Source of the DNA: a virus
Length of the DNA stretch: 64,000 nt
Reading direction: 5' to 3' (one strand)
Virus record (IMG/VR): IMGVR_UViG_3300021168_000026
Coordinates: 1 to 64,000 of that record
This document shows positions 50,653 through 61,149 of this stretch, piece after piece. Position 1 is the stretch's first letter; the number at the start of each line of letters is the position of its first letter. The position numbers and the translations under genes were made by a program. Below the pieces are notes generated by a model that saw only the letters and a list, made by a program, of their open reading frames with translations, ran no database searches and had not been told where the DNA came from.

Positions 50653-52212
50653 ATGAATTATCTAGAGCTTTTGCAGCAAAATAGAGGTGACTCAGGCCAC
50701 GCCGCGGCTGCTGGCCAGTTGCCAAAAAAGACCAAGACCGTGCCCGTGTTGCATTCTGTCAAGGGGCATGCTTCACTACATGCGCGGGCGGCTCGTGGGT
50801 CAAAGGGAGACAAGCTCCCACCGAAGACGAAAAGGAACTCCCATCCTATGGCAGGCAAAAATAAGAAGAAGAAGAGCGGGGCGAAGGGCCGGCCTTCGAA
50901 GGCTGACATCAAAGCAGCCCACGGGAACCTGAAACAGGCATGGGCTCTTCATCGCGCCAAGCATGGCGGCAAGGCGTCGAAAAAGACGACCTCCAGCAAG
51001 GGCGGCAAGAAAAAGGCTGCCAAGCGGAAGAGCGCCAAGCGGAAGAGCGCCAAGCGTGGTGGGAGCCGGAAGGGCTCCAGCCATCGATCGACGTCTCGAA
51101 CGAGCGTGACCCGCACGGTCATACAGAAACTCCCTGGCCATACGACCAAGATCGCGGTCGTTCCGATCCACGCAGCGGCCCGCCGAAGCAAGTCTTCGAA
51201 AAAGCGCAAGTCGAGCAAGAAAAAGGCTGCTAAGCGAGCGGCCCCGCGAAAGAGCTCCAAGAAAAAGGGCAAGGGCAAGAAGCTCACCGCTGAGCAGAAG
51301 GCTCACCGCAAGGCGATGCGACAAGCAAAGAAAGCCTTTGCGCCGATGGAGAACCCGCTCGGCGGGATGGAGCTCGTCGTCGGGCTCTTTACTGGGGTCC
51401 TCGGGTTCGCGACGGCCGACCTCCTCGACCGATTCGTTGCAACCCACGCGCTGACGGCCAAGAGTGACGGCTCGTTTGCTGACACTCCCCCGGCTGACGG
51501 CAACTACCCCGGCTTGTACAACGCGACCGCGGTCCTCGCTCCGATGGATTGGAAGCGATGGCTCGTCGGTGTACTTGGCCCAACAGCCACCCCGCTCGTC
51601 GCCGCGCAGTTCGTCTCTTCCAAGGTTGGCCGAAGTGCGTTGCAGATGTTCGGCTTTGGATCAGGGATGAGGGTGCTCGGTAAGGGCCTCGTTGACCTCG
51701 GGGCGATGCTCGCCAAGAAGTACAGCTTCACTCAGCGGCTGTATGATGGCGAACTCCGCGCCGGTGCACTCAAGGCCAAGGACGGCTCCGAGGCTGCGCT
51801 CCCCAGCGCGGGTTTGGGTTCGCCCTGCGGCTGCGCAAACTGCACTACGGGTGTAGGTTCTTGCTGCGGTCGACTCAATACCTCGTCACCGCCGGCAAGC
51901 CCGCCGATCTACGCGCCTCCGGCGACTCCGCCGCAGCAGCCGACCACAACCCCGCCGACGAACACCAATTACGTCCCGCCGGCACCTCCGCCTCCTCCCC
52001 CACCGCCCCCGGCCAACCACCCGGCCGAGCCGCCTTCGCCTCCCCTGGCGAACATGCTCCCCCCCGGGCGCATGAACGCCTTCACGCCGACCGCTCCCCC
52101 GGTCTACCAGAATCAGGTGAGCCCGCTGCCGAAGCCGGCTTACATCCAAGGTACCCCCGAACAACAGCACCGCAGCAAGTACAGCTGGGGTCACAACGAC
52201 GACAATCAGTAA
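50653..52212 (+). CDS. Histone-H1-like Lys-rich protein with membrane core and Pro-rich tail
   Basis: 519 residues in three zones. About 60-225 is extremely basic, with SAKRKSAKRGG, KKRKSSKKKAAKRAAPRKSS and KKKGKGKK, like histone H1 tails or phage DNA-condensing proteins. About 235-375 has hydrophobic segments (MELVVGLFTGVLGFATADLL, WLVGVLGPTATPLVAAQFVS) that could enter a membrane. The rest has a Cys cluster (CGCANCTTGVGSCC) and a long Pro run. It could tie the genome to an internal virion membrane. Located directly before the capsid gene. Confidence 0.7.
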   Translation: MNYLELLQQNRGDSGHAAAAGQLPKKTKTVPVLHSVKGHASLHARAARGSKGDKLPPKTKRNSHPMAGKNKKKKSGAKGRPSKADIKAAHGNLKQAWALHRAKHGGKASKKTTSSKGGKKKAAKRKSAKRKSAKRGGSRKGSSHRSTSRTSVTRTVIQKLPGHTTKIAVVPIHAAARRSKSSKKRKSSKKKAAKRAAPRKSSKKKGKGKKLTAEQKAHRKAMRQAKKAFAPMENPLGGMELVVGLFTGVLGFATADLLDRFVATHALTAKSDGSFADTPPADGNYPGLYNATAVLAPMDWKRWLVGVLGPTATPLVAAQFVSSKVGRSALQMFGFGSGMRVLGKGLVDLGAMLAKKYSFTQRLYDGELRAGALKAKDGSEAALPSAGLGSPCGCANCTTGVGSCCGRLNTSSPPASPPIYAPPATPPQQPTTTPPTNTNYVPPAPPPPPPPPPANHPAEPPSPPLANMLPPGRMNAFTPTAPPVYQNQVSPLPKPAYIQGTPEQQHRSKYSWGHNDDNQ

Positions 52213-52265
52213 CGAGCCTGCCGGATAGGGCCTGAGAGGCTACCCGGTAAAAAGAAAGAAAAACC

Positions 52266-53663
52266 ATGTTGAAGCAAGCAGATCTCCTCAAGCAACACAT
52301 GAGCGTCGCCCGGAAGGACTTCAAGCCGCAGGGCAAGTTCCTCCCCAAGGCGCCGCCCGACCAGCGCCGAATCCTCGGCCTGGGCGCTCCCCCGATCAAC
52401 GCCGAACGCCTCAAGATGGCCGCGAATCCGCGTGAAGGCATCGGCGCGATCATCGACGCGATCAAGGACAGCGTCGACTGCCCCGTCTGGAACATGGACG
52501 TCATCGAGCAGGTGCGCTGGAACCTCCAGGGCCCCATCGATGACCAGGCAGTCACCGCGAGCTTCGGTGCCGAGATCGACCTCTTCGGATCGGGCCGTCA
52601 GGTTGATGGTGTCGACTACGTCGAGACTACGATGGCGCAGACGGGCCAGACCCAGACGTACATGGTGGCCTGCTACATCGGCTTCCACCTCGAGCCCGAG
52701 CCCTTGTGCTGGACGGCCCAGGGCAACGCGTGGAGCCACCCGGTGGTCGGAGTTGCGACCGGTGCGGTTCCGATCTCGCCGGATGTCTTCACCCAGAACG
52801 ACCGTTTCAACGGCGCGCTTGGTGCGGCGATGTCCGGCGCTACCCCCACGCAAGTGTTCGTTCCGGCGGTCCTCGAGTGGGGCTGGTGGGCGAACTACGT
52901 CGCGTGGATGATGGCCCGCGCATACAACCTGCGTTGGAAGATCGGCCAGCACACGAACATCATGGATGAGGTGTTGCGACACACCGCGTACATGCCCCCC
53001 TCGGCGCAAGAGGGCTCTGCCTCTAGCTCTGAAGTTGACATCGTCGACTTCGTGCGGCGCCTCAACGACCGCTACGACTCGCTGGGAACGGCGCTCAACT
53101 TCCTCAAGATCAACCGATTGAGGATCGGGTCGGTTCTTGGAACCGCGGCGACGAACCTCGGCATCTTCAAGCCGGATCGCTCGCACGAGTTGGTCGGTGC
53201 AACCTACGGCGGTATGGATCTCCGGTCGATGTTGAGAGGCAACAGCGAGTTCCGCAAGCTCGTACTGCCCTACGTCATCAAGCCGGGCGTCCCCATCGGG
53301 CTCATCCTCCAGGAGAACGACCAGGTCCAGGGCGACATCATGCGCCGGTACCTGTCCGTGACCGAGCGGTTCGGCACCACGCCCCCGCTCATCACCGACC
53401 AGGTCAACATCCCCGCCGAGGAAGACGGCACCAACGCAACCCCGGTTGGTCTCGAGCGCACGGTCGACGGCTTCAACGTCGCGCAGCAGATGGACACGGA
53501 TCGTGCCCTCTTCAAGGGCGGTGAGCTCAAGATCAGCCTCATGGTCAAGGGCTTCGAGGTCACGGAGAACTGGTACGACGTTCTGAAGAGCAACCCGGAT
53601 CTCATGGCGGCCGTTACGGACGCTTGCGGTATCCGGTTCGCGATGCAGGGCGCCGCAGCCTAA
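52266..53663 (+). CDS. Probable major capsid protein
   Basis: 465 residues. The codons are strongly biased to C/G-ending, more than in neighbouring genes, suggesting very high expression. Soluble, beta-rich, Trp-rich (VFVPAVLEWGWWANYVAWMM), no Lys-rich or membrane parts. Its leader (52244-52265) is an A-rich stretch with no AGGAG. Followed by two smaller beta-rich proteins and preceded by the DNA/membrane protein. Neither HK97-type motifs nor a prohead-protease pattern is seen. A double jelly-roll is my guess. Confidence 0.6.
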   Translation: MLKQADLLKQHMSVARKDFKPQGKFLPKAPPDQRRILGLGAPPINAERLKMAANPREGIGAIIDAIKDSVDCPVWNMDVIEQVRWNLQGPIDDQAVTASFGAEIDLFGSGRQVDGVDYVETTMAQTGQTQTYMVACYIGFHLEPEPLCWTAQGNAWSHPVVGVATGAVPISPDVFTQNDRFNGALGAAMSGATPTQVFVPAVLEWGWWANYVAWMMARAYNLRWKIGQHTNIMDEVLRHTAYMPPSAQEGSASSSEVDIVDFVRRLNDRYDSLGTALNFLKINRLRIGSVLGTAATNLGIFKPDRSHELVGATYGGMDLRSMLRGNSEFRKLVLPYVIKPGVPIGLILQENDQVQGDIMRRYLSVTERFGTTPPLITDQVNIPAEEDGTNATPVGLERTVDGFNVAQQMDTDRALFKGGELKISLMVKGFEVTENWYDVLKSNPDLMAAVTDACGIRFAMQGAAA

Positions 53664-53680
53664 TTCCCGGCGAGAAGGGT

Positions 53681-53729
53681 GAAGCCCCCGACTGCGCGGC
53701 CCATGCTAGGCTAGCGTGGCGGGGGCTTC
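53681..53729 (+). promoter_or_regulatory. Long hairpin with embedded -10 box after capsid gene
   Basis: GAAGCCCCCG (53681-53690) and CGGGGGCTTC (53720-53729) are a perfect 10-bp inverted repeat with a 29-nt loop that contains TGCTAGGCT (53704-53712), the same extended -10 as at 44015. There is no T-run. It may both trim the capsid mRNA and start a new one. Confidence 0.5.
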
Positions 53730-53771
53730 GGCCTATCAGAGGCGCTGAAACACAAATTTAGAGGCAGCCAA

Positions 53772-54521
53772 ATGTCTGAGATTGTGACGTTTACCCCCGA
53801 GCAATTCAACGAATTCCTCAAAGCGTTTGGCAAAGCGCCTGGCTTGGCGGCCCCCCAAGGCCCCCAGCATGTGAAGGTGCTTGGTCTCGGCTGCGGTGAA
53901 GGGGGGCCGCTTTACTCAGGCGTCTACGAGATGCTTGCGTTGGGAAGCCCCCGGCTGGCTTTGGCTAAGGCCCTCGGTTACCGGTTTGTGCCCTACTACA
54001 TGAACATCCGGGCGACGTTCTCCAACGTCGATACCGTTGACGTTCCGACGGTCGGCTCCGACGTCAAGATTGACCAGGATACGCTCGTTGACCAGATGAC
54101 GTTCGTCATCATCAACAAGAGCGACACCGCGAACAAAAACATCCAGCAAACGCTGAGCGATTTTTTCTTCAATTTCCAAAGTGGCATTGAGGCTACGTTG
54201 GATGTTCAAGGTGCGCCTCGGCCGACCCTCGCGCCGAAATTCACACCACTCAAGAACCTGGCCGATGTCACCAACTGTACTCGGTGGCCTTACGGGTTTG
54301 TACTCACCTACCAGCAACAGTTGGAAGCTAGCTTTCGGGCCAGTGTGACTCTCCCCTATGCGCCGATTGAGGTCGTGTTGACCTTTCGATCTTGGGTGCC
54401 CGACACCGAGGCTTTCGTTGGCATGACCAACAAGCAGGCTTTTGAGGGCTTGAGCCAGCAATGCGGTATCACCTGCGATCCGGCTTACATCGATCGTACC
54501 TACGCTCAAGCAACCCGGTAA
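53772..54521 (+). CDS. Probable minor capsid protein (249 aa)
   Basis: Beta-rich soluble protein with strands such as RFVPYYMNIRATFSNVDTVD, MTFVIINKSD, FVLTYQQQLEASFRASVTLP. It may be a single jelly-roll. Contains GLGCGEGG, a Gly/Cys motif like those in other virion genes here. GAGGCAG precedes its ATG. Confidence 0.55.
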   Translation: MSEIVTFTPEQFNEFLKAFGKAPGLAAPQGPQHVKVLGLGCGEGGPLYSGVYEMLALGSPRLALAKALGYRFVPYYMNIRATFSNVDTVDVPTVGSDVKIDQDTLVDQMTFVIINKSDTANKNIQQTLSDFFFNFQSGIEATLDVQGAPRPTLAPKFTPLKNLADVTNCTRWPYGFVLTYQQQLEASFRASVTLPYAPIEVVLTFRSWVPDTEAFVGMTNKQAFEGLSQQCGITCDPAYIDRTYAQATR

Positions 54522-54525
54522 ACGT

Positions 54526-55326
54526 GTGGCTAGAAAGATCGAAATCGCCTCAGTTGGGTTCGATGAAGGCCTCCAAGGGATAGGGGGAGACGCCTTCGGG
54601 GGAACCTCCGCGGTCGGTCTCCGGGTCCCGACTCTAGCTAGCGGCAGCCCTACTACGCCGAAGCGGTATCTCTTCATGCTAGCCGCGTTTAGCGTCTCTG
54701 AGAACGCTCAGGCTCGGATTGTCGGGATGCGGCAAATGACCCGCATAGGCTTCCGGCAACCGCCTGGGGGAGAGGTCCCCGCGGCCTCGGCACCTTATAC
54801 AGTCACTCAGCTCGTCGAGGACCCGGCCTGGCGCTTTCAGGATGGGAACGTCAGCTACCACTTGCAGAGACTCGGGCCGCCCAACAGCCAGGGGTTTCCC
54901 TCAGTACCATCGGCAACTGACCTTCGGAACCTCGTCAATGGGTTTTCGATGACCCCGGCCTTGCTCTACAGCAAGATAACTGTGGTCGGCCCCCAGTACG
55001 TCAACCTGACGGAATACTTGCCGCCCAACGGAGGCAAACCGTGGGGTACCCCTCTTGGCTCGGGGCATCAAAACACCATCCTAGACATTCGCGCGCCCTG
55101 GGCCGAGTCGACGGGTTGGATCTCGCTCGACATGGAGCTTGAGGGGCCCGATACGGTTGCCCTCTTCGCAAGTGTTTTCCAAACTGACCCCCTCGTCAGG
55201 CCCACACTAGTAACCCCAACCCCGTTCTTCCCCGAGGGGCTCTCTCGTGAAGAGCAGTTCCTCAAAAACTTCCCCAACGCGATCTACTGGAGCGTCGCTG
55301 GGTCTCTCATCGTGGAGCTGCCATGA
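54526..55326 (+). CDS. Probable minor capsid protein (266 aa)
   Basis: GTG start 4 nt after the previous stop. Beta-rich (KRYLFMLAAFSVSENAQARI, LYSKITVVGPQYVNLTEYLP, WISLDMELEGPDTVALFAS). No Cys, no membrane segment. With 53772 it may form penton or minor shell parts. Overlaps the next gene by 4 nt. Confidence 0.55.
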   Translation: MARKIEIASVGFDEGLQGIGGDAFGGTSAVGLRVPTLASGSPTTPKRYLFMLAAFSVSENAQARIVGMRQMTRIGFRQPPGGEVPAASAPYTVTQLVEDPAWRFQDGNVSYHLQRLGPPNSQGFPSVPSATDLRNLVNGFSMTPALLYSKITVVGPQYVNLTEYLPPNGGKPWGTPLGSGHQNTILDIRAPWAESTGWISLDMELEGPDTVALFASVFQTDPLVRPTLVTPTPFFPEGLSREEQFLKNFPNAIYWSVAGSLIVELP

Positions 55327-55751
55327 CCGACGATCCTCGTTGGGGTGAAATTGCGTTTGCCCTCGATACTCCGACTCGGCCTAGAACGCCAGAGCAGATC
55401 GCTGCGCTGTTGAAGTCTCTCGATGAGCTCAAGAACACATACAATAGTCTCATCAGCGCGCAGCAGCAGAATCGAAATACTATCGATTCGTTGAAGGCCC
55501 AACTAGCTTCAGCGCAAGCTACAGCTCCCTCGGCTCCGCCGACTGGCTCTGATAAGGCAGGCGCCCCCGGCCCGAACAATACCCCCGCGCCTGGCCAGGT
55601 GTATATCTCAGCCCCCGCAGCCGGGGCTGTAGCGCTCATCGCGGCCATCGTTGGAGGCGGCGCCGGCTACGCAATCCGTGGCCATCTCGACAAGGGCAAG
55701 CATAAGAAGCTCGCCGCCAAGGAAACCCCCCAGATCGAGGAAGAGGAGTAG
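55323..55751 (+). CDS. Coiled-coil, tail-anchored membrane protein (142 aa)
   Basis: Helical coiled coil (about 20-65: TPEQIAALLKSLDELKNTYN, QQQNRNTIDSLKAQLASAQ), Pro/Gly/Ala linker, then a Gly/Ala membrane helix (AGAVALIAAIVGGGAGYAI), then Lys-rich and acidic tail. ATGA overlap. Likely trimeric or dimeric virion membrane protein. Confidence 0.65.
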   Translation: MTDDPRWGEIAFALDTPTRPRTPEQIAALLKSLDELKNTYNSLISAQQQNRNTIDSLKAQLASAQATAPSAPPTGSDKAGAPGPNNTPAPGQVYISAPAAGAVALIAAIVGGGAGYAIRGHLDKGKHKKLAAKETPQIEEEE

Positions 55752-55756
55752 TTGTC

Positions 55757-57081
<1,325 letters not shown>

Positions 57082-57086
57082 GTTCT

Positions 57087-57560
57087 ATGCCTTTCCCTAA
57101 AGCCTCTCGCGCAAGCGTCAACAGGCTCAATGCGCAAACTGCTATCGTCCAGGGAGAGGCTTCGGACACAACGAGGATATTTGCCAACTCCGTCGCCCTG
57201 GTCAACTCGGCTCCGATCACCTCCCCTGGCAATATCACGCTCGCAGCTCCCGCAGTGGCCCCTATCGGCACTGGCCAAGGGTTTCGCATTACGGGGTCGA
57301 TGTACGGTCTATGCAACATCGTCGGCGCCACCGTGACCTTGCGTTTGTTCCGCGATCTCACTAGCGTGGGGCCGATCGCTGTCAGTGTAGCTGTCTCAGC
57401 AGCGGTGACCTCGAACAACATCGCTGGCGGCTCGATTCAGTGGATCGATGTGCCTGGGGATAGCGCTCCACATGTCTACTCGATCCACGCCACGGTCGAT
57501 ACGGGAACCTTCCAAGTCCCGACCGGTGAAGCCTCCATCACCGTTGAGCAACGCGGTTAG
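57087..57560 (+). CDS. Stand-alone fibre head, homologous to collagen 5 head
   Basis: 157 residues without collagen. VTLRLFRDLTSVGPIAV, IQWIDVPGDSAPHVYSIHA and EASITVEQRG match the C-terminal head of 56353. Probably forms the same trimeric beta fold or mixes with it. Confidence 0.7.
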   Translation: MPFPKASRASVNRLNAQTAIVQGEASDTTRIFANSVALVNSAPITSPGNITLAAPAVAPIGTGQGFRITGSMYGLCNIVGATVTLRLFRDLTSVGPIAVSVAVSAAVTSNNIAGGSIQWIDVPGDSAPHVYSIHATVDTGTFQVPTGEASITVEQRG

Positions 57561-57576
57561 AAAGCAGGTTTTCTAG

Positions 57577-60300
57577 ATGGGCCTCAATCGCATTCGGGCC
57601 GAGCTCCGGAGGCTTGAGGAGCTCATCGAACTACTGCTTGGCGGTGCCGGTGGTGGATCAGGCGGGTCATCGCAGCTTTCGGCGGCTAGCGTAGCTGCGC
57701 TTTCTACCCTCACTCCTACGGGATCAACGACGAGCGTAGAGCTACTTGGATTCTCGACGCCTGGCGATGGAGGCGGCGGTACTCTCGCCCTGGCGACTAG
57801 TGCGAGGCCGGTTGACGGAGGAACGGTATTCGCCGTTGCGGGCGATGTTACCAAACGGTGGCTTCGCATTTTCTCGGGCCCCTACGATATTCGGTGGTTC
57901 GGGGGCAACGCTAGCAGTCCAGACAATACCGGAGCCATTCTCGCCGCTCAAACAGCAATCACCAGCGCTGGTACGACTACCAAGACGGTATATTTCGCGC
58001 CAGGGACCTTTTCAACTACTGGGGTTATCGCTGTTCCTCGAAATATCACTTGGCAGTTTGAAGAAGGAGCGATGATTAGCCCATCAGCCGCGGTCACAAT
58101 CGGCGGAGTTATCATTGCCAGCTCAATACAACAGATTTTTACTGGGGCGCTAGGGAATATCTCGTTTACCCCTGGCATCCAACGATTTATTGGCACTGAC
58201 TGGTTTGGTGCCAAGGGCGACAACATAACGAATAGCGTTGTTGCCTTACAGGCCTCGGCCGATGCTACCCCTCAACACGAGACGTTACTACTAGGAGGGG
58301 GCTCATATCGAACAGGGTTTCCGTGGAGGCCTTGCCGCAATAAGCCTATTAGTGTCATAGGGCCCACCTTCCAAGACGGTTCTGGTAATCAGGGTACAGC
58401 CCGCATCTTCCCCGACCCAACGATCGGGCCTCTTTGGTCAGGTCCGGTTATCACTGTAGTCGGAGAGCAGTTTCAACAGGGTGGTCCGGCGGGGCTCTAT
58501 CCGATTACTCCGAGCGGCAATTTCTTCTGCATCAATTTCGATAATAGTGGAAACCCGAATCATTGTATTATCCCTAGCGAGGCTGATCTGGGTGAGATCA
58601 ATGGTCTAGGGGCTGGCGTCGGCCCAGGATCTGGCTTCACGTTCGAATTGATGTTTGACCCTCAAGGCAATCATGGGGTCAACGGGTCTGTTATAGCGGC
58701 TAGTAGCGGCATCGAACATGGCGGGGCTGTCTCTGCGGATGTGGCCTTTCGGCTAGTGATGACAGATACCTTCCACATCAATGTTATGATGACATTGACG
58801 GGAGGAGTTGTCAGCTTCAATAGCGCGGCAACAGTTCCAGCTAACATCCTCCAGCACATCGCAGTGACTTACGATCAGTCGGCTGTAAAGCTATGGCTCA
58901 ACGGCAACCTCGATACCTCGGTGCCGGCCAGTGGAACTATCGTACAACAACCGTGGGAGACATTCTGTATCGGTTACTCTAACGGGTTCTGGCCTCTATC
59001 CAATCTAGACCTAGGGCATGTGTACGGTCCCGTTTTGATGGATTCAATCCGGTGCCGAACTAGCGCGGTATACACGGCAAACTTCACGCCTCCGACGAGT
59101 GAGCTCGATACGGGCGGCGATGATTGCCTCTTTCTACTCAACTTCAACCCGAGTAATATTGTTATGGGTGGAGGGTGGGTCGCTGCGGCATCGACGGTTA
59201 GACGCATGAACCTTCCCGCTGGCTGCCCCGTCTATCTCTATTTGGCGAGAGGGTGTAATACCAATACTCTCGGCCAGGTCTTGATCCAAGACGTTGCTGT
59301 ACAAAATGGCGGTGGAGTATTTGGTGCTAGGGCTATCTTCTCAGATGCCGCCAACTCCTGCACCTTCCGCCGAGTGACCACGGCCGCAGTATTCTCAGGG
59401 ATCACCTACACCGGGTACGGCCATCTGATCGACGACTGTATCCTGGAGGCGACGACGGGTATGACGGGCTTCTCGTTCTGCGCTGGTTCCTACGCCCAGG
59501 CCAATGGTGGTAGCGCAAATACGCATCGTGGAGGTATCTGGAACGGCGGCTGGGTAACTGCGGCTTGTATCAGTGGTGGGTACTTCGCCAACATATTCGT
59601 CAACGGCCCCCCATCATTCTCAGGGCTCTATTGTGCGGCAAGCATCTCTGACAACGGCTCGTTGACGGTGATCAACGTCATCTGGGATGATGAGCAAGCT
59701 CCGCCAGGGACCATTGACTCCGGCATGCACATTGACGGCATGGCTACGGTCATCCTCATGAACAATTCACCGTGTGGATTGGGCGCTAGTCAATGCCCTG
59801 TCTATCGGATTGGTAACTATAATAGCTTCCAGGTGACCGACGATATACTAGGCATCAATCCCTCGTCACCAGGGATATTTAGTTTCTTCAATACGGTGAA
59901 TGCGTTCGGCCCACTACCTCCACTCGTTTTCAACTCACCGCCCCCGTTGGCCGGTACAGCGATCATAGACCCCGATAATCCCGGGCCGGTTATAGTGCCT
60001 CAACGGATGGTGAACAGTCAACACGTGTTGAACTTCACAGTCGATGCCAATTTCTCGATGACTTTGAACGATGAGACATTTGGCCTCATAAAGATGACTG
60101 ATACTGGGGCGGTGCTAACGGGCTCTAAGATTGTCTTCTTGCCGTTTCTAGGTAACGGGTATCGCCGTACGGTAGTCAATGCGACCCTTCAGGCCCTGAC
60201 GTTCAAGAGCCCAACTGGCACCGGCGTCCTCGTTGCTGCGGGTGCTGCGGCAGATATCGTCTGCGACGGCACCAACTGGGTACTGGTGCCTGTCAGCTGA
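57577..60300 (+). CDS. Large beta-helix spike with LamG-like domain
   Basis: 907 residues. A coiled-coil start (RIRAELRRLEELIELLL) trimerises the N-terminus. DIRWFGGNASSPDNTGAILA and FIGTDWFGAKGDNITNSVVA are two pectate-lyase-3-type openings of beta helices. A concanavalin/LamG-like part contains HIAVTYDQSAVKLWLNGNL. The rest is Asn/Gly/Ser/Cys-rich beta helix. It resembles receptor-binding tailspikes with glycan-binding or depolymerase activity. Largest gene of the window. Confidence 0.8.
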   Translation: MGLNRIRAELRRLEELIELLLGGAGGGSGGSSQLSAASVAALSTLTPTGSTTSVELLGFSTPGDGGGGTLALATSARPVDGGTVFAVAGDVTKRWLRIFSGPYDIRWFGGNASSPDNTGAILAAQTAITSAGTTTKTVYFAPGTFSTTGVIAVPRNITWQFEEGAMISPSAAVTIGGVIIASSIQQIFTGALGNISFTPGIQRFIGTDWFGAKGDNITNSVVALQASADATPQHETLLLGGGSYRTGFPWRPCRNKPISVIGPTFQDGSGNQGTARIFPDPTIGPLWSGPVITVVGEQFQQGGPAGLYPITPSGNFFCINFDNSGNPNHCIIPSEADLGEINGLGAGVGPGSGFTFELMFDPQGNHGVNGSVIAASSGIEHGGAVSADVAFRLVMTDTFHINVMMTLTGGVVSFNSAATVPANILQHIAVTYDQSAVKLWLNGNLDTSVPASGTIVQQPWETFCIGYSNGFWPLSNLDLGHVYGPVLMDSIRCRTSAVYTANFTPPTSELDTGGDDCLFLLNFNPSNIVMGGGWVAAASTVRRMNLPAGCPVYLYLARGCNTNTLGQVLIQDVAVQNGGGVFGARAIFSDAANSCTFRRVTTAAVFSGITYTGYGHLIDDCILEATTGMTGFSFCAGSYAQANGGSANTHRGGIWNGGWVTAACISGGYFANIFVNGPPSFSGLYCAASISDNGSLTVINVIWDDEQAPPGTIDSGMHIDGMATVILMNNSPCGLGASQCPVYRIGNYNSFQVTDDILGINPSSPGIFSFFNTVNAFGPLPPLVFNSPPPLAGTAIIDPDNPGPVIVPQRMVNSQHVLNFTVDANFSMTLNDETFGLIKMTDTGAVLTGSKIVFLPFLGNGYRRTVVNATLQALTFKSPTGTGVLVAAGAAADIVCDGTNWVLVPVS

Positions 60301-60350
60301 ACCCTAGCCAGCCTCTTGCAATTCCTGTAGCAGGCGCTACGTTGCTCCCC

Positions 60351-60599
60351 GTGGCCAAACGAGGCTTCGGAAGCATGGATCCCGACAAGCAGGCTGAGAT
60401 AGCCCGCAAGGGCGGTAAATCAGCTCATGCTCTTGGCAGAGCGCATGAGTTCACGCCTGAGGAAGCCCGCAAGGCCGGCAGTAAGGGCGGCAAGGCTGTC
60501 TCGGCCGACATCAGCCATATGGCTGAGATAGGCCGGCTGGGTGGGTTGGCTCGAAGCAAAAAGAGAGCTGCTGCAAAAGCTGAGGAGGAAGACAAATGA
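60351..60599 (+). CDS. KGG-repeat protein, second copy
   Basis: 82 residues from GTG 60351 (TTG 60342 is an alternative). KRGFGSMDPDKQAEIARKGG, HALGRAHEFTPEEARKAG, SKGGKAV and IGRLGGLA are KGG-family units. Paralogue of 790-1065. Lys/Ala-rich C-terminus. TGA overlaps the next ATG. Confidence 0.8.
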   Translation: MAKRGFGSMDPDKQAEIARKGGKSAHALGRAHEFTPEEARKAGSKGGKAVSADISHMAEIGRLGGLARSKKRAAAKAEEEDK

Positions 60600-60862
60600 C
60601 GGGCTGGAAATGGGACTACCAACACGTTCTCATACTCGCCGGGTATGCGCTTGGCGCGGGGGCTGCGGGCGGCCCGCTCGTCGCCGAGATGTTCGTCGGA
60701 GGTCACCCTAACCCGATGGTAGTCTTGATGGGGGTTGGAACGCTCCTGACTTCAGCGGTGTTTGGCTTCATCAAGCATCCCCCCTCAAGTATTGAGGAGG
60801 CAGTTGTTGAGGGTGAGCAGAACGTCAAGCCGCTCAACCCACCGGAGCCTCCCCTCCAATGA
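60596..60862 (+). CDS. Two-TM membrane protein, holin-like
   Basis: 88 residues: LILAGYALGAGAAGGPLVAE and MVVLMGVGTLLTSAVFGFI are two weakly hydrophobic helices, then an acidic/Pro tail. Size and layout fit a class II holin or a small virion membrane protein. ATGA overlaps on both sides. Confidence 0.6.
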   Translation: MTGWKWDYQHVLILAGYALGAGAAGGPLVAEMFVGGHPNPMVVLMGVGTLLTSAVFGFIKHPPSSIEEAVVEGEQNVKPLNPPEPPLQ

Positions 60863-61149
60863 GCTTCAAGTGTCTCGGGGACCATATCCTCATCCGCCCC
60901 CTCGAAGAGAAATACCGAGGGGTACTCGTCATCCCCGCTACCGCGAAAAAAGACCAACCGCAGATGGGCGTAGTCATCGCGATGGGCCCAGGGATGCTCA
61001 TGAAGAACGGCAAACGATGGCCGATGCCCGATTGTCGTCCTGGTGACACGATCATCTTCAACAAGCACGGCGGTACCTCCATCGAGCTTGCTGGCGAGAA
61101 GCTCCGCGTCATCCGTGACGAGAACGTCGACGCCGTCCTGGAGATGTAG
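60859..61149 (+). CDS. GroES-like co-chaperonin
   Basis: 96 residues. LGDHILIRPLEEKYRGVLVI, TAKKDQPQMGVVIAMGPG, PGDTIIFNKHGGTSIELAGE and LRVIRDENVDAVLE match Cpn10/GroES along its whole length, including the mobile-loop region (shorter than in GroES) and the C-terminal strand. Phages such as T4 (gp31) encode a GroES stand-in to fold their capsid protein with host GroEL. No GroEL in the window. Confidence 0.9.
   Translation: MSFKCLGDHILIRPLEEKYRGVLVIPATAKKDQPQMGVVIAMGPGMLMKNGKRWPMPDCRPGDTIIFNKHGGTSIELAGEKLRVIRDENVDAVLEM

Noticed and set aside
52206-53186. 326-codon minus ORF opposite the capsid gene
   Set aside because: Shadow produced by strong C/G third-position bias of the capsid gene; Arg/Glu/Val-rich composition typical of antisense frames.
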